Shown here piece by piece: positions 1-4,408 of a stretch of 8,283 nucleotides of DNA. Below the pieces are notes generated by a model, which had not been told where the DNA came from, searched no databases, and saw only the letters and a program-made list of their open reading frames with translations. Location: positions 1 to 8,283 of the forward strand of contig JAFARM010000292.1 in assembly GCA_019245455.1 (NCBI GenBank). Reading direction: 5' to 3'. The position numbers were made by a program, and so were the translations under genes. The stretch comes from Sphingomonadaceae bacterium (lineage in GTDB: Bacteria > Pseudomonadota > Alphaproteobacteria > Sphingomonadales > Sphingomonadaceae). The first letter of the stretch is position 1. Every line of letters begins with the position of its first letter.

Positions 1-168
1 CAGCTTTGCGATGAGCGCCGCGACCAGACGCTCGGCCCCCGCCGGGTCCATCAACACGCGCGCGCATTGAAGGTAGCGGCTCGACCGCAGCCCCGACGAC
101 CGGATGAAATGCCCCTCCAGGAGCGCCCCCGCGGCGCGGAACTCGGCAAGCACGTCGGCGTCGGTCAT
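1..168 (-). CDS. pyrE: Orotate phosphoribosyltransferase, N-terminal part (cut by window edge)
   Basis: PyrE joins orotate to PRPP, making orotidine 5'-phosphate in cytosolic de novo pyrimidine synthesis. Reading the minus strand from the ATG at 168-166 gives 56 uninterrupted codons to the window edge. They begin [20 protein letters not shown] and continue with [15 protein letters not shown], the phosphate/orotate-binding N-terminal signature of this family (F-x-x-SSG-x-x-S-x-x-Y-x-QC), then ARVLMDP. The PRPP-binding loop lies outside the window. The frame has strong G/C preference at third positions, as expected for a real gene here. No clear Shine-Dalgarno or promoter is visible; a weak TAGCAG lies just upstream of the ATG. 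Position downstream of rpoZ and rsh on the same strand matches a common alphaproteobacterial order, but the 358-bp gap makes co-transcription with rsh uncertain. Confidence 0.88.
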   Translation of the reverse strand, partial: MTDADVLAEFRAAGALLEGHFIRSSGLRSSRYLQCARVLMDPAGAERLVAALIAKL

Positions 169-254
169 GGCTTCTGCTACCCCGCTCGAAGCCCGGTGGA
201 AAGCCGCACCTCGTTGCGCTATGCCAACGAACGGGCACGCAGGGGGCATCCGGG

Positions 255-401
255 ATGAGGGTTTCACGCACGGCAGGGACTACTGACGCCGTTGCGATCC
301 TCTACCCGACCGGCAACAAGCAGGACGGCTTCTGGGAAGTCGAGGACGAGCTCGGCACCAAGGGCTGGGTGCCGGAAGCGGCGATCGCGGTCGCGCGGTA
401 G
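255..401 (+). pseudogene. Short ORF resembling the C-terminal part of an SH3-like protein (likely remnant)
   Basis: From an ATG at 255 to TAG at 399-401 there is a 48-codon reading frame. From about codon 11 it reads DAVAILYPTGNKQDG, then FWEVEDELGTKGWV, then PEAAIAVAR. The pattern of a short strand, a G-x-W/F-W-E-V strand and a final GWV is typical of the last strands of bacterial SH3 domains. Codons after about 285 are strongly G/C-ending and look coding; those before are not, and no signal peptide or earlier SH3 strands are seen between it and the divergent pyrE start. I therefore infer the 3' end of a gene whose front is lost or frame-shifted, rather than an intact gene. It runs convergent to rsh and ends two bases before the inverted repeat. 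It could be a chance ORF or a genuine microprotein; no ribosome-binding site was found. Confidence 0.4.
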
Positions 402-402
402 C

Positions 403-526
403 AGCCTCCCCTCCCGCTTGCGGGAGGGGCGAGAGACGCCCGAAGGGCGGCCCGTGGGCGTGTTCGGCAGGCTGCCGCCCCTCGCTTTCCCACCCCCGGC
501 CCCTCCCGCAAGCGGGAGGGGAGGCT
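403..526. repeat. 28-bp perfect inverted repeat, each arm a hairpin (REP/BIME-like)
   Basis: Positions 403-430 and 499-526 are exact reverse complements (28 of 28), separated by 68 bp. Each arm contains its own hairpin: in the left arm CCCCTCCCG (408-416) pairs with CGGGAGGGG (421-429) around CTTG; the right arm holds the same hairpin at 500-521. The spacer contains two more small palindromes, CGCCC-GAA-GGGCG (437-449) and CGGCAG-G-CTGCCG (465-477). This is the layout of a bacterial interspersed mosaic element: two REP-type palindromes in opposite orientation. Similar GC-rich palindromes are, from memory, frequent in sphingomonad intergenic DNA. The right arm starts at the base after the rsh stop codon and the left arm lies two bases after the SH3-like frame, so the unit could also end or protect convergent transcripts. 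There is no T-tract, so it is not a classical intrinsic terminator. Confidence 0.82.
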
Positions 527-2647
527 TCACGCCTTCACCCGCTCCACCGTCACCACCGCCTTCGTCGCCCGCAGCGCGGCGATGATGTTGGTCAGGTGCG
601 CCAGGTCGTCGACCTCGATATCGACGACGTACGTGTGGAAGGCGCGGTCGCGGTCGGTCAGGTTGAGGTTGACGATGTTCGCCCCGTGATGCGCCAGAAT
701 GGCGGTCATCGCCGCCAGGCTGCCGGGCTGGTTATGCACGACCGCCGACACCCGCGCGGTTCCGCCGCCCGTCTCGTCGCCCCAATGCAGGTCGAGCCAT
801 TCGCCGGCGTCGCCGTCGGGATCGGCCAAACGGGCGCAGTCGATGCTGTGAACCTCGATCCCGCGCCCCGCGCGGCCGATGCCGACGATGCGGTCGCCCG
901 GAATGGGATGGCAGCAGTCGGCGAGCGCATAGGCAACGCCCGGTGTCAGGCCGGTGATCGAAATGGCGTTCTTCGTCCCCGAACGGCCTCGTCGCCGCGG
1001 CTTGAGGTTGGCCGTCGACCCCGGCAGCACCGCTTCGAGCAGCGCCGTGTCGCCGACCGTCTGCCGCGCCAGCGCCAGGTACAGCGCGTTGCGGTCGGCG
1101 AGCTTCAGCCGGCCGAGCGCGGTGTCGACGGCATCCTCCGACAAGGGCAGCTTCAGCCGCCCGACCGTCTCGTCGTACAGCTTGCGGCCAAGACTGAGGA
1201 GCTGCGCGCGCTCCTGCTGACGGACGAAGCGGCGGACGGCGGTGCGCGCCTTGACCGAGACGACGAAGCTCTCCCACGCCGGGTCGGGGTGCTGCGCCTT
1301 CGACCGCAGGATCTCGACCTGGTCGCCGTTGGCCAGCGGCGTGCGCAGCGTGACGACGCGGCCGTTGACCTTGGCCCCGACGCAGGTGTCGCCGAGTTCC
1401 GTGTGGACGGCGTAGGCGAAGTCGACCGGGCACGCGCCGGCCGGGAGCTGGATCAGCTCGCCCTTGGGGGTGAAGGCGAAGACTTGGTCCTGGAACATTG
1501 CCAGGCGCGTGTGTTCGAGCACCTCCTCCGGCGACGCCGCCTGATCGACGGCGTCGAGCAGTTCCTTCAGCCACGGATAGGCGCGCGGCGCCGGACCGGC
1601 GGCATCGCCCCCCTCCTTGTATGCCCAGTGCGCCGCCAGGCCGAACTCGGCCTCGCGGTCCATCTCCGGGGTGCGGATCTGGATCTCGATGCGCGTTTTG
1701 TCGTGCATGACGGTGGTATGCAGCGAGCGGTAGCCGTTGCGCTTCGGCGTCGAGACGAAGTCCTTGAACCGCCCCGGCACCGCCTGCCATCGCTGGTGGA
1801 TGACGCCGAGCGCGCGGTAGCAGGCCGACACGTTGGGCACGACGACGCGGAAGGCGATGACGTCGGGCAGGTTCTCGAACGCGATGCGGTGCGCCTGAAG
1901 CTTGCGCCAGATCGAATAAGGCCGCTTCTCCCGCCCCCGCACGTCGGCGTCGATGCCCGCCCCGGCGAGCAGGTCGCGGATGCCGCCGCTGATCCGCGCC
2001 ACCATGTCGCCGCCGCCCGCCGCGCGCAACGCCTCCAGCCGCTTGACGATCGTGTCGTATCCCTCGGGCTCCAACTGCTGGAACGCGAGCGCCTGCAGCT
2101 CGTCCATGAAGCCGTAGAGGCCGATGCGCTCGGCCAGCGGCGCGTAGATGTCCATCGTCTCCCGCGCGATACGCCGGCGCTTGTCGGGTGACTTGATGAA
2201 GTGCAACGTCCGCATATTGTGCAGCCGGTCGGCAAGCTTGACCAGCAGGACGCGGATGTCGTCCGACATCGCCAGCAGGAACTTGCGCAGGTTCTCGGCC
2301 GCGCGCTCGTTTTCGGTCTGCGCGCCCTCGATCTTCGACAGCTTGGTGACACCGTCGACGAGCCGCGCGACCTTGGGGCCGAACAGGCGCGTCACCTGCT
2401 CCGGCGTCGCCACCGTATCCTCGATGGTATCGTGGAGGATGGCGGTGGCGATGGTCTCGGCGTCGAGCTTCAGATCGGTCAGGATGCCGGCGACCTCGAC
2501 CGGGTGGCTGAAGTACGGGTCGCCCGACGCGCGGAGCTGTGACCCGTGCGCCTGGAGCGAGAAGACATAGGCGCGGTTGAGCAGGTCCTCGTCGGCAGAA
2601 GGGTCGTACGCGAGAACGCGGTCGACGAGTTCATACTGGCGCAGCAT
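527..2647 (-). CDS. rsh (relA/spoT): Bifunctional (p)ppGpp synthetase/hydrolase (RelA/SpoT homologue, Rsh)
   Basis: Rsh makes and degrades the alarmone (p)ppGpp and so controls the stringent response. The 706-residue frame has the full long-RSH layout. The HD hydrolase has FSHP at His48, HDTIED at 72-77 and ADRLHN at 139-144. The synthetase has GREKRPYSIWRK from about 238, Asp262 in PDVIAFR, the RFKD motif at 293-296 (RXKD class, typical of bifunctional enzymes) and catalytic Glu321 in EIQIRT. A TGS domain (about 388-447), helical domain, CCHP...HSIDC zinc-finger-like region (578-604) and ACT domain (about 628-704) follow. Hydrolase and synthetase residues both look intact, so both activities are expected. 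I chose the ATG at 2647 because MLRQYELVDRVLAYDP is the usual alphaproteobacterial start; a GTG at 2686 would add 13 residues. It lies 201 bp downstream of rpoZ, as spoT follows rpoZ in many proteobacteria. Confidence 0.97.
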   Translation of the reverse strand: MLRQYELVDRVLAYDPSADEDLLNRAYVFSLQAHGSQLRASGDPYFSHPVEVAGILTDLKLDAETIATAILHDTIEDTVATPEQVTRLFGPKVARLVDGVTKLSKIEGAQTENERAAENLRKFLLAMSDDIRVLLVKLADRLHNMRTLHFIKSPDKRRRIARETMDIYAPLAERIGLYGFMDELQALAFQQLEPEGYDTIVKRLEALRAAGGGDMVARISGGIRDLLAGAGIDADVRGREKRPYSIWRKLQAHRIAFENLPDVIAFRVVVPNVSACYRALGVIHQRWQAVPGRFKDFVSTPKRNGYRSLHTTVMHDKTRIEIQIRTPEMDREAEFGLAAHWAYKEGGDAAGPAPRAYPWLKELLDAVDQAASPEEVLEHTRLAMFQDQVFAFTPKGELIQLPAGACPVDFAYAVHTELGDTCVGAKVNGRVVTLRTPLANGDQVEILRSKAQHPDPAWESFVVSVKARTAVRRFVRQQERAQLLSLGRKLYDETVGRLKLPLSEDAVDTALGRLKLADRNALYLALARQTVGDTALLEAVLPGSTANLKPRRRGRSGTKNAISITGLTPGVAYALADCCHPIPGDRIVGIGRAGRGIEVHSIDCARLADPDGDAGEWLDLHWGDETGGGTARVSAVVHNQPGSLAAMTAILAHHGANIVNLNLTDRDRAFHTYVVDIEVDDLAHLTNIIAALRATKAVVTVERVKA

Positions 2648-2653
2648 GAGGGG

Positions 2654-2682
2654 ATTGTGGGGGGTGACGGCGGAGCGCGCAA
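2654..2682 (-). promoter_or_regulatory. Possible rsh promoter giving a leaderless mRNA
   Basis: On the minus strand TTGCGC (2682-2677), a 17-bp spacer and CACAAT (2659-2654) form a plausible but weak sigma-70-type promoter (3/6 and 4/6 matches). Exactly six bases separate the -10 box from the A of the rsh ATG at 2647, so transcription would start at or beside the start codon. No Shine-Dalgarno is present in front of that ATG, which fits leaderless translation. Box matching alone is weak evidence in GC-rich DNA. Confidence 0.35.
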
Positions 2683-2739
2683 CCACTTCACGATCGGCGC
2701 GACAGAGCGGCCGCCGCGGCGAAGCCGCGTCGTCGGACG

Positions 2740-2766
2740 GGGTCGGGCGGGAAGGTCGCCCGACCC
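2740..2766. other. Hairpin in the rpoZ-rsh spacer
   Basis: GGGTCGGGCG-type arm at 2740-2749 pairs perfectly with CGCCCGACCC at 2757-2766 (10 bp, 7-base loop). A smaller CGCGGC-GAA-GCCGCG hairpin sits at 2715-2729. Neither is followed by a T-run on the minus strand. They may slow RNA polymerase or protect RNA ends between rpoZ and rsh; function is not established. Confidence 0.5.
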
Positions 2767-2800
2767 GCCGGCCGGGCTGGCGCGAGTCCGCGCGCTGCTC

Positions 2801-2823
2801 AGCGGGCGTGAAGAACGCCCGCT
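2801..2823 (-). terminator. Hairpin after rpoZ, possible terminator or RNA-end stabiliser
   Basis: AGCGGGCGT (2801-2809) and ACGCCCGCT (2815-2823) form a perfect 9-bp stem with a 5-base loop. On the minus strand it starts 25 bases after the rpoZ stop codon. No U-tract follows, so intrinsic termination is uncertain; it could mark the 3' end of an rpoZ-only transcript made by Rho or by processing. Confidence 0.4.
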
Positions 2824-2848
2824 TCGCTACACGCGGCCGCGCTGCGCC

Positions 2849-3190
2849 TCACTCGTAATCCGGCCCCAGGTTCTGGTTGCGCGGCGGCTGGGCGGCGGTC
2901 AGGCGGAGCGCTTCGGCGGAGGCGGCGAGATTGCCGACGGCGTCGGGGGCATCGTCGTCGCTGTCGAGCACGCGCTGCATCGAGGCGACCAGCGCCTCAC
3001 CCAACGTCGCCGGAGCGATCTTCTCCTCGGCGATCTCGCGCAGCGCGACGACCGGGTTCTTGTCGCGGTCGCGGTCGAGCAGCAGCTCCGCCCCGCTCGA
3101 AATCTGCCGCGCGCGCGTGCCCGCCATCAGCACCAGCTCGAAGCGGTTGGGAACCTTGTCGACGCAATCCTCGACGGTGACGCGGGCCAT
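2849..3190 (-). CDS. rpoZ: DNA-directed RNA polymerase omega subunit
   Basis: Omega binds the beta' subunit and helps assemble RNA polymerase; in proteobacteria it also forms part of a ppGpp-binding site. The 113-residue product starts [20 protein letters not shown], the highly conserved omega N-terminus, followed by [15 protein letters not shown] and [16 protein letters not shown], the conserved helices that clamp beta'. The C-terminal tail ends NQNLGPDYE; a family member of about 110-120 residues is usual in alphaproteobacteria. The start is the ATG at 3190. A longer in-frame start at 3253 is rejected because it would translate through a good promoter and has no omega homology. No strong Shine-Dalgarno is seen. 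Omega and the ppGpp synthetase rsh lie in tandem, joining alarmone production and one of its targets. Confidence 0.96.
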   Translation of the reverse strand: MARVTVEDCVDKVPNRFELVLMAGTRARQISSGAELLLDRDRDKNPVVALREIAEEKIAPATLGEALVASMQRVLDSDDDAPDAVGNLAASAEALRLTAAQPPRNQNLGPDYE

Positions 3191-3212
3191 GGAGCGAACT
3201 TTCGGGACGATC

Positions 3213-3274
3213 GGAAAGCGCGGCACGTAGCCGCGCACGGCCGGCAAAGTCAAGGAAAGCGCGCTTCGCTTTCC
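3213..3274. promoter_or_regulatory. Repeated GGAAAGCG octamer around the rpoZ promoter (possible operator)
   Basis: GGAAAGCG occurs at 3213-3220 and 3254-3261 on the plus strand, and inverted (CGCTTTCC) at 3267-3274. The two direct copies share ten bases (GGAAAGCGCG) and begin 41 bp apart, close to four helical turns. The inverted pair at 3254-3274 forms an 8-bp-arm palindrome with a 5-base centre. It directly abuts the predicted rpoZ -35 box and covers the region of a -35 for the divergent gene, while the third copy overlaps the predicted rpoZ transcription start. The geometry resembles an operator with a distal and a proximal site; no regulator is identified. Confidence 0.4.
3225..3253 (-). 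promoter_or_regulatory. Predicted sigma-70 promoter of rpoZ
   Basis: Minus strand TTGACT (3253-3248), a 17-bp spacer and CTACGT (3230-3225). The -35 matches consensus at 5/6; the -10 resembles the CTA-type -10 boxes seen in alphaproteobacteria. Transcription would start near 3218, giving a leader of about 28 bases before the rpoZ ATG. It is the best promoter match I found in the window. Confidence 0.65.
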
Positions 3275-3293
3275 GGCGCGGGGCCGTTATAAG
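3265..3293 (+). promoter_or_regulatory. Possible promoter of the small coiled-coil gene, leaderless spacing
   Basis: TATAAG at 3288-3293 matches the -10 consensus at 5/6; 17 bp upstream TTCGCT (3265-3270) is a poor -35 inside the palindrome. Six bases separate the -10 from the ATG at 3300, so the transcript would start at the start codon. AAGGGG at 3291-3296 looks like a Shine-Dalgarno but sits only three bases from the ATG, too close for normal use. Confidence 0.45.
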
Positions 3294-3299
3294 GGGCGT

Positions 3300-3602
3300 A
3301 TGGCGACCGCGTTCGATACCCTAAAGACCTACGAAGCGATCGTCGCCGCCGGCGTGGACGACAAGGCGGCGCGCGCGATCAGCAAGGCGATTGCGGATTC
3401 GATCGCGACGTACCGCGAGGATCTGGCGACGAAAACCGATCTGAAGCTGGCCACCACTGCCTTGGACGCAAAGATCGACACGCGCGTGGCCGAGCTTAAG
3501 GAGCTCATCGCCTCGACACAGAACCGCACCATCATCTGGATGTTCGGGATGCTCGTCGCCTTCTCCGGCGTCATCATCGGGGCGATCAAGCTCATCCCTT
3601 GA
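3300..3602 (+). CDS. Small coiled-coil membrane-anchored protein, CCDC90/DUF1640-like
   Basis: A 100-residue protein beginning [20 protein letters not shown]. It has three parts: a short helical head with [18 protein letters not shown] (about 17-35), a charged helical stretch predicted to form a coiled coil (about 38-75, including [18 protein letters not shown]), and one C-terminal membrane helix (about 77-98, [20 protein letters not shown]). This plan, with the ATKxDL motif, is that of the bacterial CCDC90/DUF1640 group, distant relatives of mitochondrial coiled-coil regulators of the calcium uniporter; the bacterial role is not known to me. It would sit in the inner membrane, with most of the chain probably in the cytoplasm. 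It diverges from rpoZ and lies upstream of rpsD. Its TGA overlaps a TTGACC that may serve as a -35 for rpsD. Confidence 0.85.
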   Translation: MATAFDTLKTYEAIVAAGVDDKAARAISKAIADSIATYREDLATKTDLKLATTALDAKIDTRVAELKELIASTQNRTIIWMFGMLVAFSGVIIGAIKLIP

Positions 3603-3627
3603 CCCGCGCACCCGGCGCCGCTAACGC
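3599..3627 (+). promoter_or_regulatory. Possible rpsD promoter overlapping the upstream stop codon
   Basis: TTGACC (3599-3604) matches the -35 consensus at 5/6 and contains the TGA of the upstream gene. A 17-bp spacer leads to TAACGC (3622-3627), a weak -10. A start near 3634 would give rpsD a leader of about 120 bases including the hairpin at 3672-3696. Confidence 0.3.
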
Positions 3628-3671
3628 CTCGCGCTTCGCAATTGGCCCCGCACGTCCGGTGAAGCGGTGGC

Positions 3672-3696
3672 CGCGCATGGCACAAGGGCCATGCGG
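3672..3696 (+). promoter_or_regulatory. Strong hairpin in the rpsD leader (possible S4 autoregulatory element)
   Basis: CGCATGGC (3674-3681) pairs perfectly with GCCATGCG (3688-3695) around a 6-base loop, and C3672 can pair with G3696 past one bulged base. A second GC-rich fold is possible just downstream (GCGG at 3698-3701 with CCGC at 3710-3713). The structure lies about 60 bases before the rpsD ATG, and no good Shine-Dalgarno is visible. S4 is a known translational autoregulator in E. coli and Bacillus through structured leader RNA, so a similar role here is a reasonable inference, not shown. Confidence 0.35.
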
Positions 3697-3754
3697 TGCG
3701 GTTCCGGGCCGCCGCTGCAGCTGCACGGTGCCAGCAAGCAAATTGGACCCACGC

Positions 3755-4366
3755 ATGACCAAGCGTACCAACGCCAAGTACAAGCTCGACCGCCGCATGG
3801 GCGAGAACATCTGGGGCCGCCCCAAGTCGCCGGTCAACAAGCGCGAGTACGGCCCCGGCCAGCACGGCCAGCGTCGCAAGGGCAAGACATCCGACTTCGG
3901 CCTCCAGCTGCGCGCCAAGCAGAAGCTGAAGGGCTATTACGGCGACGTCACCGAGCGCCAGTTCCGCGCCACCTATGCCGAGGCCGTCCGCATGAAGGGC
4001 GACACCAGCCAGAACCTGATCGGCCTGCTCGAGCAGCGGCTCGACATGGTCATCTTCCGCGCCAAGTTCGCGCCGACGATCTTCGCCGCGCGCCAGATCG
4101 TCAACCACGGCCATATCCTGGTCAACGGCAAGCGGTGCAACATCGCGTCGGCCAAGGTCTATCCCGGCGACGTCGTCGAGCTCGGCAGCAAGGCCAAGGA
4201 GATGGCGCTGGTGCTCGAGGCGATGGGGCTCGGCGAGCGCGACATTCCCGAGTACCTGTCGGTCGACGGGGCCAAGGCGACCTACGTCCGCGTGCCCACC
4301 CTCGACGAGGTGCCGTACGCGGTGAAGATGGAGCCGAACCTGGTGGTCGAGTTCTACAGCCGGTAA
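3755..4366 (+). CDS. rpsD: 30S ribosomal protein S4
   Basis: S4 binds 16S rRNA early in 30S assembly and contributes to decoding accuracy. The 203-residue product starts [20 protein letters not shown] and includes [19 protein letters not shown], a classic S4 N-terminal signature. The S4-type RNA-binding domain covers about residues 93-155 ([13 protein letters not shown]...[15 protein letters not shown]). The conserved C-terminus includes YLSV and ends NLVVEFYSR. The N-terminal zinc-binding cysteines are absent, so this is the zinc-independent form. Length is normal. The ATG at 3755 is chosen from family alignment; the frame is open back to 3599 but that extension has no S4 similarity. The gene stands alone rather than in the alpha operon with rpoA, as is usual outside gammaproteobacteria. 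It ends 42 bp from the convergent minus-strand gene. Confidence 0.97.
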   Translation: MTKRTNAKYKLDRRMGENIWGRPKSPVNKREYGPGQHGQRRKGKTSDFGLQLRAKQKLKGYYGDVTERQFRATYAEAVRMKGDTSQNLIGLLEQRLDMVIFRAKFAPTIFAARQIVNHGHILVNGKRCNIASAKVYPGDVVELGSKAKEMALVLEAMGLGERDIPEYLSVDGAKATYVRVPTLDEVPYAVKMEPNLVVEFYSR

Positions 4367-4374
4367 GCGGGCGC

Positions 4375-4403
4375 GCCCGGTGTCCCGTGCGGCCGCACCG
4401 GGC
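4375..4403. terminator. GC hairpin between convergent rpsD and transporter/synthase genes
   Basis: GCCCGGTG (4375-4382) pairs with CACCGGGC (4396-4403), with an inner CCG/CGG pairing in the 13-base loop. It fills most of the gap between two convergent stop codons (4366 and 4409) and can serve both strands. There is no T-run on either side, so it is a probable transcript-end structure but not a canonical intrinsic terminator. Confidence 0.45.
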
Positions 4404-4408
4404 GGGCC

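Noticed and set aside
264..530. Minus-strand 88-codon frame across the inverted repeat
   Set aside because: It is created by the repeat sequence (Pro/Gly/Arg-rich), overlaps the end of rsh and lacks coding-like codon use.
596..2191. Long plus-strand open frame (531 codons) opposite rsh
   Set aside because: It lies fully antisense to a gene with clear homology; its protein is Arg/Asp/Val-rich low-complexity sequence typical of the mirror frame of GC-rich coding DNA.
3191..3253. Upstream extension of rpoZ to 3253
   Set aside because: It would translate through the predicted promoter, and the 21 added residues do not resemble omega; the conserved N-terminus begins at 3190.
2546..3292. Plus-strand 248-codon frame across the rpoZ-rsh spacer
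   Set aside because: Antisense to rpoZ and the rsh start, Arg/Gly/Ala-rich, without domain signals.
3599..3754. Upstream extension of rpsD to 3599
   Set aside because: S4 proteins start at MTKR; the extension has no similarity and contains the leader hairpin.
3329..4114. Minus-strand 261-codon frame opposite the coiled-coil gene and rpsD
   Set aside because: It runs antisense to two well-supported genes and the leader between them; its Ala/Leu-rich look comes from complementing GC-rich codons.
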